DNA of 64,000 nucleotides, taken from NCBI GenBank assembly GCA_035048495.1, contig CM068548.1:11025464-11089463 (forward strand), in the 5' to 3' direction. Positions 12,201 to 21,900 of the stretch are shown in pieces (the first letter of the stretch is position 1; each line of letters opens with the position of its first letter). The DNA is from Euptelea pleiosperma (lineage: Eukaryota; Streptophyta; Magnoliopsida; Ranunculales; Eupteleaceae). A program made the position numbers and the translations under genes. Below the pieces are notes generated by a model. The model saw only the letters and a list, made by a program, of their open reading frames with translations. It searched no databases and was not told where the DNA came from.

Positions 12201-15200
12201 TCAGTTTAGGCAGTAAATCCCCAAACAGTGGAGCCATTTTTTTCTTTTTCTTTGCTTATTTCTGTTTTTCTGACTGAAGCGAGGCATAATATTAAATATT
12301 ATAAGAAATGTAAAAAAAATTGAAAAATAACATCATAAAATAACAAAATAGGTAATCATTAGGCCATAAAACATAAAAGATAGCAAATGTCGAAAATCTC
12401 CAGTAACCCAAAAGCAGTTCTAGTTAACATTGTCATATCTGAGTACAAAACAAGTAATCAAAAAGCCATAAAATATAAAAGATAGCAAATGTTCAAAATC
12501 TCAAATAGCCCACAATTAGTTCTAGTTAACATCGCCATCATCTAAAATACAATCATTAGCTCCATCCCGATCATCATCGGATGTGTTAGCCTCCTCAATA
12601 TATTATTCTTCTTTTGTCTCCTCCGAATTGGCATCTTCCTCTTCCGTCTCCCTTATTGAAGCACTTGCCCTTACTCTTAACCTTGATCTAGTATTTGATG
12701 TTGATTCACCAACTCCAGCAGCTTTCGCAACAACACTCCACGTCAAGCTATCATCCTCAAACACCAATTCATCTTCTGTTTCTCCACCTTATGTTTCCAT
12801 CTCCCCAAGTAATCATTCATTGCTTTCATCAATGTCTTTTCAATGAGATAGATTCAATTGGGAGGGCGCTTAGGCAAAGCGACGACTGATGGTGGATCCA
12901 ATGCGGCTGGTTAATAAGTCAGTTTCTACTCGGCACCACCACGCGGCATATTCAGACATCAAGTGAACACCATCTCTCCAATCATACCGATGCTTAATAT
13001 AATAGGTCAAAGTACAAAAATTTCACACAAAAAACATGTATTTTAGTGTGGCGCGCGCCTAATGCGCCTAGAGCCTAGTCTGAGGTGCGCGTCTTGAGCA
13101 TAAGACGCATGCCTTATTAAACGCGCCTCGTCTTGACCCTTCTAAGGCGCTTGAGGTGCGCCTTGCACCTGAAGGGTGCACCTTGACTATAGAGATTAGA
13201 AGAGAACTTTATGCATATGTGAAGAAAGACCTCTCACTCGGATTCCAAACCTTGAAGGTCAAGTTGACCCACAACCTGACCTGACCTACCCGAGTTACAG
13301 TCCTACCTAAATCATCTTATCTCAAAACTCCTTAACAAGAAGGCCTTAGTATCATGTAATGGTGACAAATCATTATTGGCTTCTTTTTTTCTTTTGACGA
13401 ATATAAAAAAAATGATTTAGATAAATTTTTTTATAGGTAGAACAATTTTATTGAACGCGAAAGCCAAAGGAAAACAAAACAGGCCTAAGAGGTTGAGATG
13501 ACCACCTACAGGCTTACAAAGAAACAAAGGGGAAAACTAAAAACCGAAAAGCATCAAAACCCACTAGTTACAATCCCGCGAAACAATAAGATCCCACCAA
13601 AGATGAAGTCTTCAAAGAAGAGACCTCTACATTCTTTGAAGGTTTTGGACCAAAATTACATGAGGCCCTTGGGGTCATGGTTTAAAGTCGATGGTTTCAT
13701 TTCGGTTTCGGTCGCGTGCGAAACCGAAACGTTTCGGTAATTTAGGCGGTTTCAGCCCGAAACTTAGTGAAATCAAAGTAAACGGCAGTTTCAGTCATAG
13801 TTTTGGTAGTTTCGGTCGTAGTTTCGGTCTGAAACTTGACGAAACCATATTAAGAAGTTGAAAATATTCTAAAAAATAATGAAACTGAGGCCGAAACTAC
13901 CGAAACTGAGGCGAAACTTTGTGGTTTCTGATACAAACCCGTATCTTGTCTCGACCTGTAGTGAAACCGAAACGTTTCGATTTCGGCTGAAACTTTAAAC
14001 CATGCTTGAGGTCAAGAATGACCTTAGCCTCGTCTTCTTCCTTGCCTTCGAAGATTCTTCTATTCCTCTCCTTCCAAATGCCCCAGTAGATCGCAAACGA
14101 AAGGAAAATAACTTAGATATATTATTGGCTAAAATGATTAGCCAATCATTATCAACTAAAATAATATCATCAACATATAGTTTCAGATATATACCTTGCT
14201 CCCACCAACCTTGGCACATATGTAGGTACCTGCAACATTTTCCTGAAGCCAAAAGTCAAAATTGCACCGTGAAACTTCAAGTACCAAAGTCTTAAAAGAC
14301 TTATTTACCCCCATACAATGACTTAATTAGCTCGTTGATTTTATTTTCATTTCATCTGGATACAAAAACTTCTAGTTGCTCCATGTAGATGTCTTCTTAG
14401 AGATCCCAATTCAAGAAAGAAACTTTCACATCCATTTTATGCACAACAAATTCCATCAAACTTTCACATCCAGTCAATACATTTTTGTGGGGTAAAACCT
14501 TTAGCTACAAAAATGTGTCTTTAACTATTTGACATGTCCATCGGCAGCCCTCCTGGTCTTGGAACCCATTTATACCCAATGGTCTTGGCTCGTTTCGATG
14601 AGTCTAAAAGACTCCAAACAGAATTCTGTTCCATAGATTTAAATCCTTCTACACTGCAATCATCCAATGCTCTAAGTTCTCATGCTTTACAGCATGTGAG
14701 AATTTCTATTACCATGATCATCGACACTAGGCGGACTCTGATCGGTCGCCTCTAAATAAAACATAATTATCGGAAATAGCTTTGAGACCCTTTTATAGCA
14801 TCAACAACTATGCGAACAGGCTCAGAATCTAAGCTCAAGAATCCAATCAGATGTAGAATCTGCAAGTATCTACTACAACCAAAAATATCTTCTATCTATC
14901 CTCCCACAGTCCCATTGATTTCATTTTTAAGGAATCTAACATCCTTGCTCTCGAAAATGGCTGGAGGGTTCAAACAATTAAATCCCTGAGATCACTCAGA
15001 TTAACTCACAAAGAAACAAATTCAGGGTCCCGCTCCTAAGAGAAGAGGTCTTTTATATAGTGCGGATGATGACCTACGGTTAAGTTCTAAATAATAGTTC
15101 AGCCCATCAATGAACTTTTAATTCTATATTGTACACAAAAAAAAATAAAGTTATCCGTACACCCAAAAAAACTCCCTTACTTATTAGCCAAGTTAGTGAT

Positions 15201-16415
15201 CTAATAAGTGTCATTGAAATCCATTTCTTCGTAAATTCATTTGCTACCATTATGTTACATGAACTGTTTGTCTAAAAATATATTTTAAACTGACCATACC
15301 AATCACTATCAGTACACACGCATTATACAACATAACAACTTCACGGTCATTGGATCATGACCCAATGCAACCTACTTTTTTATCTCTCTTTTTTTCCGAT
15401 GTCCCATTACAGCCTACTAAGCTTTTATCAGAATCAGTTAACAATGACAATACTCATACGTTTTGCACGAGTTAGCATAAGAAACTTTACAGTAGTACTT
15501 AAAGCAAGTATCAGATTACTTAAAGGGATTGATTTAGGTGGGGAAGGGGTGTTAGCTTTGATAAATTGGGCACCTCATCGGCTCATCCTAGTGAGACATT
15601 AAGAATGATGCCCCAATCACTTGCCTTGCTAAAATGTCTAAGAAAGATTTTAGCTTTTAACCATGTATTAGAATAATAAATTTACAGCTGAACTTTAAGT
15701 AAATACTAAAAATGTCTAGGCAAATGTTTTATGAACTCGGAAAAAATAAAAATAAAAAATAAAAATCTGAGCTTACATCCATCCATCCATAACTGAAGAG
15801 TAATATCACTTCTTAGAGCAACTGAATTCTGTGGTAAGGGATCAAAACATTTTGATTCTGAACAATTTAGTATTTACAAAGTTCAGATTTTAATCCCAGT
15901 ACTACTATTCCTGTCGGATTAATATAACAAAGCACATACATACACCAAAGAATATCGAAATCGAAACGCTACAAAGAAACAATAACAAATTTGATTTTGG
16001 GTTCACTTGCCTGTTCAGAAAGGTAGAGACGTTGGCGATTCTTGTAAGTTGCTTGCTCTAGCTGTGGACCCCACCTAATTAATGACCATACATTACAAGG
16101 AAGTAAATATATAAGGACCGAAGAACACTTGAAAGCTCAACGAGGGTTTCCTGATTCCATAAAAGTAGCGAAAACATTTACATGGATATAAATGAAACCC
16201 TAGAAGAGTCAGTGAAGTTGTTGTTGTGGTAAAGCAAGACAGAAACCCTAGAAAATAGGGAAAGAGAGAGAGATAGAGAGTACGAACCGGCAAGAGAGAG
16301 AAGGCCAGACGAGGTTGTGGTTGGCAAGCCAGTCGTAGAGGACGGGAACGAGAGACTTCCACTGAGTGTATCTCTCGTCCACGGATGGTTGTCCTGCTTT
16401 CCCTCTCTCCTTCAT
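3035..16415 (-). CDS. MSI4: WD40 histone-binding protein MSI4/FVE (3' end beyond the window)
   Basis: Orthologue of Arabidopsis FVE/MSI4, a nuclear WD40 protein of the RbAp46/48 class. In Arabidopsis it works with HDA6 and FLD-type complexes and CUL4-DDB1 to silence flowering repressors such as FLC. Exons (minus): 16288-16415, 16011-16074, 11841-11927, 11666-11728, 11272-11337, 11035-11109, 10672-10747, 9270-9489, 7708-7789, 4194-4267, 3856-3967, 3657-3731, 3035-3114. They join in frame to 400 codons, starting 'MKERGKAGQPSVDERYTQWK' and including 'LYDWLANHNLVWPSLSCR' and 'VLIWDVEAQPNRHAVLGA'. A DWD-type WDAR box lies at residues 276-279. The last roughly 65 residues (final WD repeat) are not in the window; LINE and copia sequence follows instead. 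The ATG at 16415 has an in-frame stop about 45 bp upstream, so the basic N-terminal extension of Arabidopsis FVE is absent. Intron 2 (about 4.1 kb) uses a GC donor. Confidence 0.95.
4443..4510. repeat. Compound microsatellite (AC)n-(AT)n-(AG)n
   Basis: Runs of ACACAC and GCAC, then ATATAT, then AGAGAG in MSI4 intron 9. Confidence 0.85.
4856..5109. mobile_element. MITE with ACATGGTTCAAAGTAT terminal inverted repeats, 254 bp
   Basis: The left end reads ACATGGTTCAAAGTAT and the right end carries the complement ATACTTTGAACCATGT. AAGAC flanks both sides (4851-4855 and 5110-5114), a possible 5-bp target duplication. Inside are several copies of a CGAAAC/GTTTCG motif. It has no coding capacity and sits in MSI4 intron 9. 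Related elements with CATGGTT termini occur at 13676-14004 and 26888-27072. Confidence 0.75.
5238..5607 (+). mobile_element. LINE 3' end remnant
   Basis: This is a second copy of the LINE C-terminal region seen at 1920-2260. Translation gives pieces matching 'EDVEMDEYKD' and a degenerate 'RWFGHVQRRPMVAPVKR', and it ends with a short (GAT)n tail at about 5590-5607. Stops and shifts interrupt it. The tail marks the 3' end of the insertion. It lies in MSI4 intron 9. Confidence 0.8.
5608..7700. other. MSI4 intron 9, left part; no gene recognised
   Basis: It holds a long (CT)n tract and unassigned AT-rich DNA. At 7232-7249 an ATG in good context is followed by GAGGTAAGT, which resembles a first exon with a splice donor on the plus strand. 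I found no continuing exon and do not call a gene. Confidence 0.5.
6244..6289. repeat. (CT)n microsatellite, about 23 units
   Basis: An uninterrupted TCTCTC run in MSI4 intron 9. Confidence 0.97.
7865..9006. mobile_element. Non-autonomous TIR element, about 1.14 kb
   Basis: The left end GTTGTAACCAAGGAAATAAA is mirrored by TTTATTTCCTTGGTTGTAAC at the right, with two mismatches in the outer bases. The subterminal regions on both sides are rich in GAAATATTTCG-type motifs (for example 7895-7915 and 8938-8950), typical of transposase-binding repeats. The centre is AT-rich with no protein coding. No clear target duplication was seen. It lies in MSI4 intron 8. Confidence 0.75.
10041..10441. repeat. 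Degenerate MITE-like repeat in MSI4 intron 7
   Basis: The left end CCCAGGTATGGATATGG and the right end CCATACTTGTGTCG...ACTGGGGT are loosely complementary, and the inner part repeats GGTGTCRGATACR-type motifs. A related sequence occurs at 24640-25035. Confidence 0.45.
12047..13200. mobile_element. Probable non-autonomous DNA transposon with GCCTCGAGG / GGCGCGCC motifs
   Basis: The left part (12055-12215) is dense in GCCTCGAGG and GAGGCTTAAGCC; the right part (13045-13190) is dense in AAGGCGC, GGTGCGCCTTG and CGCGCGCC. This is the subterminal-repeat pattern of DNA transposons. The middle has two imperfect copies of a phrase near 12420 and 12515 (TAGTTAACAT after AGTTC). A short serine-rich open frame at 12583-12846 looks non-genic. 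TIR ends were not fixed. It lies in MSI4 intron 2. Confidence 0.5.
13440..14130 (-). mobile_element. LINE 3' end remnant, interrupted by a MITE
   Basis: Reading the minus strand from about 14120 gives a degenerate 'YWGIWKERNRRIFEGK', the common C-terminal zinc-ribbon region of plant LINE reverse transcriptases. The 3' UTR and poly(T)-like end on the plus strand lie near 13430-13455. A 329-bp MITE at 13676-14004 splits it. Shifts are present, so it is inactive. Confidence 0.75.
13676..14004. mobile_element. MITE with CATGGTTTAAAGT ends and near-8-bp target duplication
   Basis: CATGGTTTAAAGT at 13676 is mirrored by ACTTTAAACCATG ending at 14004. The flanks are CTTGGGGT (13668-13675) and CTTGAGGT (14005-14012), an 8-bp duplication with one mismatch, consistent with a hAT-type insertion. 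The interior has many CGAAAC / GTTTCGG motifs. It is inserted into the LINE remnant. Confidence 0.8.
14130..14760 (-). mobile_element. Ty1/copia reverse transcriptase fragment
   Basis: On the minus strand the translation runs 'MEQNSVWSLL', 'KTIGYKWV', 'IFVAKGFTPQKCID' and, near 14180-14150, 'KLYVDDIILV', which carries the copia YVDD active site. Stops and frameshifts occur throughout. The 3' side is replaced by LINE sequence at about 14130. It is a dead nested fragment in MSI4 intron 2. Confidence 0.85.
14761..16010. other. MSI4 intron 2, right part; no gene recognised
   Basis: AT-rich intronic DNA leading to the GC donor at 16010-16009. No further repeat or coding sequence was recognised. 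Confidence 0.5.
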
Positions 16416-16545
16416 TCTCTCCGCTCTTGTTTTGTTTTCCCGCTCCTTCTCTCTCAATTCTCAACCTCCACCAAAATCATGTTAGTTGTATACCAGACTT
16501 ACCAGTACCACTACCACCCCTCTCTGATATAAAGCGTTTAAGGAC

Positions 16546-16894
16546 GAGTAGAACTTTGCTGCCGGACGTCCGGACCACAATATGAGCCACGTGGTACACT
16601 CTTAGGGGACACTGACCGTATGGATGTTTGGTCCATCCCTATGTGAATCTACATACCAAAAATCAGCCTGATTAGTGATTTGAAACCCTTGGATCTTCGT
16701 ACCCCAAATAATGCTCGATAATATTCAAATTCCACGGTTAAAATGAACCCATGAAAACTGACTCCAATCTAACACTTAGAAATCACAATCAGGCTAATTT
16801 TTGGTCTGTAGGTCCACCTAAGGTTGGACAAACCATGACTAAGCATATGCCACGTGGCTCATATTGTGTTCGTCCGACAGCAAAAGTTCTATTC
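16546..16894. mobile_element. Palindromic MITE, 349 bp, 130 bp upstream of the MSI4 start
   Basis: The left end GAGTAGAACTTTGCTG is mirrored by CAGCAAAAGTTCTATTC at the right. TTTAAGGAC (16537-16545) and GTTAAGGAC (16895-16903) flank it, a 9-bp target duplication with one mismatch, as in Mutator-like elements. Each arm carries CCACGTGG next to TATGAGC/GCTCATA, so the element brings two G-boxes into the MSI4 promoter or 5' leader. It has no coding capacity. Confidence 0.82.
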
Positions 16895-17179
16895 GTTAAG
16901 GACTATATGAGGACATGTACATTCAATATTTTATGTTGTCCCTACTCCTCCGGTCCCTACCTAGCTTGAACACATACATCATGTCTGCGTTCTGGGGCCC
17001 ACCTAGGAGATCACTACAACCATTTGATACAGACCATCAAAAAAAAATCTGCATGAATTTTTTTGTTCTACTAGTTGTTCGGAGTAGATGACTTATGCAG
17101 ATCATCTAATGGTTTCGATCATTTCTAAGTTTGAATTCAGGCACGGATGACCTCCTAAGAGAAAATCTTAGAAATACAT

Positions 17180-17400
17180 CAAGTGGATGCACCGTTCAAC
17201 CATGGTTCGAAGTCTCGGACGATCCCATCTGGATCAGGATCGGAGCCCACCGATCCGATCCAAAACTGGATCATCTTGTGCCCGAGATCACTGTTTCCCA
17301 AAGAAGCTTCACTCTGTCTGGGGCGAGATGCACTGATCCCAACTCATCCCGCTCTGGATCGGACAAAACCATAAAGAGATCCATGGTACAAGTGCTGATA
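17180..17400. repeat. Degenerate MITE, AACCATGGTTCGAAGTCTCGG end
   Basis: The left end CCATGGTTCGAAGTCTCGG and inner GATCC-rich motifs match the elements at 26888-27072 and 27230-27375. The right end is decayed. Confidence 0.5.
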
Positions 17401-17587
17401 CTTACCACGCCTGTATGGGAGCACATCGGGATGATTTAAGGTCTGATTTTTAAAAACAAACCACGAAAAAGACTAATCCAAGGGATAAAAATAACTAATC
17501 ATGATGAATTTTCGTATATAGGTTCACCTAGGGATGGGCAAAACATCTATACGGTCATCATCTCCAATTGCATGCTATGTGTAAGGT

Positions 17588-18030
17588 CAGTGTCGGAGCC
17601 CGGAAGGGTTGAGGGTAGGCAGTACCCTTTTGCCCACCTTGAAAAAGTACACCTTTACCATCCTTAAAACAAAATCTGTACAATATTGCCCACCCTAGAC
17701 ACGGGCTGTCCAGCACACCAACGTCCCTCGTCAATGAGGGACCATAGTATAAGCTATGCAGCGCACTCTAAGAGACAACTGACCATATGGATGTTTGTCC
17801 CATCCCTAGGTGGACCTATATACCAAATATCAGTCTGATTAGTGATTTCAAACCTTCGGATTGAGTACCCCATATAATACTCGAAATCTACAGCTAAAAA
17901 CCAACTGATGAAAACGACTCCAATCAAATCCTTAAAAATCACTAATCAGGCTGCTTTTTTTTGCATGTAGGTCCGCCCAGGGATGGCCCAAACATTCATA
18001 GGTGAGTGATCTCTAAGAGTGTGCCACATG
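17588..18030. repeat. Degenerate MITEs: CAGTGTCGGAGCC end and palindromic family copy
   Basis: The CAGTGTCGGAGCCCGG start at 17588 resembles the hAT-type end CAGTGGCGGAGCCAGG found intact at 20740. From about 17745 to 18030 a copy of the palindromic family follows, with 'GACCATATGGATGTTTG' and its inverted partner 'AAACATTCATAGG'. Confidence 0.55.
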
Positions 18031-18539
18031 TAAGGTGCATGTGCATCACACACGGCGTTCCCCTAGTGATGTACAAAGGAGATTAGGACTCCCGAGCTTT
18101 GTTTCATTTTTTTTTCTTCTTCCACTCGTTGTAGAATCCCTTGGAGCCGCTTTGTCCTCCTTTTGTGTTTGCCTTTTTTCCTTCAATAAATTTGTATGTG
18201 TATTATGGATATAGGATCAGATCAAGGTAGATCCGGAACCGATCCTATAGCTTCTTGAATCATGATTCCTAAGTCCAAACCCAATGTTATTGGATCAGAT
18301 CATTTTGGGTTATTGAGACGACACAATCCATTGATAAGCCGTAGATCATGATGATGAAGTCGATACTCTCATTTTCCTTGTAAGAGAGTTTTAATTTCCT
18401 TGTAAGAGAGCTTTTACAACTTTCACGAACTTCAATTTACAAACGATGCTTTTCTTTAGACATTAATTACATAAACTGAATAGCATTCTTGACTCACCAA
18501 ACACTCACTCACCCCCAATCAAGATTTTATAACCAGGTG

Positions 18540-18800
18540 GTAAAATCCGTATTCGAATAATCAAATATTATCCAAAAATTTCGGATGTTTTTTTATATTC
18601 AGATTAGGATTCAATATTGATATATCCACTTTGATTATCTGATCTGATCAATTATATACATATAATAATTTATTATTATATATATCTGACAAGTTAATCG
18701 GATTCGAATTCAAATACTAATTTAGAATATCTGTCGGATTTTGAATTTCGGATTCCGATATGCTTATATTAGATTCGAATAATATCTGTTGACAGCCTTA
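18540..18800. repeat. hAT-like MITE remnant rich in TCGGAT/TTCGAAT
   Basis: AT-rich sequence with repeated CGGATTCGAA-type motifs, ending GTTGACAGCCTTA at 18800. That is the complement of a TAGGCCTGTCAAC-type end like the hAT element at 20134. The left end was not fixed. Confidence 0.5.
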
Positions 18801-18917
18801 ACCCTCATTCCATAAACCAAGTACAAGCGTAAATAATAATGTCCAAAACAATATCTCTAATGCAAGACCGATGTTTTGATTCTCTTTCTCAAAAAAATTC
18901 CCCTGTAAGTGTCGAAA

Positions 18918-21900
18918 TCAAACATAAACGCCAGTAGCGAGTAACAAGAACAACGATCCAAAACCCTACAACAGAAAAATCACATTTCAGATTTAGAATT
19001 TGTGTAGATCTCTTAGACAAGTTGCTTTTAATAATATACAATGAAACGGAAATAACAGATCACTAGCATACCAGGAAAACAGAAGCCACTGCCCCAGTTG
19101 TAAGTTCTTTTGCTATGCTACGGTTTCGCCTGGACGTGGTAGCTTCATAGCTGGAAAAATAACACAGATAATCATTGTTATCACAAAACTTACAACGTCT
19201 TCAAAGACTTCCAGATAATGAGAACATTCCCTTTAATGAAACCACCTTCTCCACCAATAAGAGGCATTAGCAAATATGAGTTTTATCAGTACCTCTTGAT
19301 TCATTATAAATCATCAATCTTATTATTCAATTCTCATAATCATCTAATTCGCAAACTCTGAAAACTTCACAATATGTTGGCATATGGCCCCATAGCCAGT
19401 TATTATTTGTTAAAGTAGACAGTTACGAGAGATTTTTTTGTTTGACAAGTAAGGCACAAATATGAAAAATGTTTCTGCAAAAAATTACCCAATTCCACAA
19501 CAAAAATGTTGAACCCTGGAATGAATTCATTCAAAAAGTTTAGATGATAGAGTAGCCAATAATAGAGAATACATTGACTATGGTCATACTGTCATGGCAT
19601 ATTCAGCCATCGCACCCTAAATAAAGTAATATGGTAATACGAGTGAACAAGAAAGAGAGAGAGGTGGTTATAACAGATACATACGACAACCCAAGCAACC
19701 AAGTGACAAATATCAGAGTAAAAAACTCAATTGTACTTAGCCCACTCAACCTACTTCAAAAATTCAATTTCCATATATCAAGAATACAAAGGTACACCGC
19801 CCAACCTCCAATTACCTCATTAATTGGTATGATCAATAAAGATACGGGTTTATGACTCGCTACTCATGGGGTGATTTCATATGTTTGGACCTCGGAGAGG
19901 GTTAGCAAGTTTCATATTCAAGTATTTTGTACACGAATATGTTAGCAATTAGTTAAATTGTTTCACATCAGTGCTTGCAAAATCAGTAGGTCATATAAAG
20001 ATATTAGTGGAATAATTGTATTAAAGTTTTAGGTTATCTTTAATATCTTGATGACGACATCAGATCATCCTACCCTAGAGTTTACTAGAGGAAGAGGAGA
20101 ACTGGAGCCGTATCACTGTCATTATGGTTTGATTAGGCCTGTCAACGGATACTTATCGACTTGAATACAAGCATATCCGAATTCGAATTCGAATCGAAAT
20201 CCGACGGATGTTCAGAATCAATATTCGAATTCGATAAGCTTATCGGATATTCAAATAATATCTGATTCGCTTGCAAATATGCAAAAAAATAAAAAAAAAC
20301 AACAACAACAACAACCTACGCATCTTAGAACGAACCGCCGTTATCTCTTGTCTCTCTTTCTCAGCCAGTCTACAGTGGAAACGATGGGAAATGACGCAGC
20401 AGCAGCCCAAAGATTTCACGTCTCTGATCTTGTTGAACACTATTAGAAACAGAGTCCGACAACCTGTCGAAGTGATCGATCACCTCCGCCTCTGGCCAGA
20501 TTTTCCCAGTGAGATTTGGTCGGAGACATAATCATTCAATGGAGAGAGCAAGAGAAAGACAGACACATACATCCTTAGATAAGCTCGTCTGATGAGATCT
20601 AATCAGATCAGATCTGATAGGGATGGGTGGGAAGAAGGAAATCCTAACCCCAACTCCAAACCCTAACCCTATCCTAAGATCAAAAGGAAGAAAGCGATGC
20701 GATGGTGACGGAAGCGATTTCTACGGCCAAGGTTTTGGGCAGTGGCGGAGCCAGGGGGCTAGGGTGGGCAACTACCCACCCTCAACTTTGAATTTTATCA
20801 AATCTCTAGGTGGTGTTCAGTTTGATCCTGTGCAACACTCTTACGTTGCCCATCCTCAACTTTAGTGATCGGCCCATCCCTAGGTGGACCACATTATTTG
20901 CCACGTACAACACCTTAGAGACCATTGACTGCATGGATGTTTGGCCCATCCCAAGGTGGACCTATATACAAAAAATGAGCCTCATTAGTGTTTTCTAACC
21001 TTTGGATCAGTGCCCCAAATTATATTTGAATCCAACGGTTAAAAATATTTCCACGAAAAAGAGTCAAATTCGACGGTTGGAAATCACTAATCAGGATGAT
21101 TTTTTGTCTGTGGGTCCACCTATGGATGGGCAAAATATCCATATGGTCCATAGTCTCTAAGAGTGCCACGCAGCCCATATTATGGTCCGTCATCAACGTT
21201 GATGACTCAGACTCAAAAAAAAAATTGGCTCCCAGGGAGTATAATTAGAAAGCTTGTCACTTTACCCACCCTTGAACAAAATTCTGGCTCTGCCACTGGT
21301 TTTGGGGTCAAATCTGATCTATGACATCATCAAATCAGACTAATTTGGAAAGAGAGAGAGAGAGAGTCCAAAACCCAATGAAAGACTTGCGTTTAGGGGG
21401 GAGGAAGAGGGAGCACGAAGGTTCTGGTAAGGTAAGGTCAAAATGACAAAAAAGCCCTTAAAATTTTTCGGATCGGATATTTTTTCGAAGTGGATATCAC
21501 TATATCCAACTCCGTATTCGAAATACATTCGAATATCAAAATATTATCCGAATCCGATATTTGAAAATTTCGGATATATTCGATTTTTCGGATAAAGATT
21601 CGAAATCAGATTCGAATTTTCGGCTATCCATAGACAGTCCTAGGTTTGATGACTTCTATTTGTGCCCCAATTCGAGTTCTCACTTCTTCGTGATGCTGAG
21701 AGCGGAAGACCCCATATGTATAGCATCTCGAAGACTCCACATTAGAAAGATGCATATGGGTTGCAATAAGGACCTAATTGTTATTTTTTATTTTATTATT
21801 GTTTTGGGTGTCTTGGTAATATTTCATTAGTTTTGGGTGTCATTGTAATTTTGTTTATTTTATTAGTGGGCTACATTGCCGTTGGATGTCTTAAGTTATT

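Larger units (their letters stand above)
20134..21642. mobile_element. hAT element (Pack-type), 1,509 bp, with captured gene fragment
   Basis: The left end TAGGCCTGTCAACGGATA is mirrored by TATCCATAGACAGTCCTA at the right. The flanks are GGTTTGAT at 20126-20133 and again at 21643-21650, an exact 8-bp target duplication that defines hAT. Both subterminal regions are rich in CGGATATTCGAAT motifs. Instead of transposase the interior carries a piece of an F-box gene (20360-20500) plus 5'-UTR-like DNA, and a second MITE at 20740-21298. It is inserted in intron 2 of OST5. Confidence 0.88.

Noticed and set aside
12583..12889. Serine-rich plus-strand open frames
   Set aside because: Low-complexity sequence inside a DNA-transposon-like repeat in an intron; no domain recognised.
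17131..17439. 102-codon plus-strand open frame
   Set aside because: It lies across a degenerate GATC-rich MITE.
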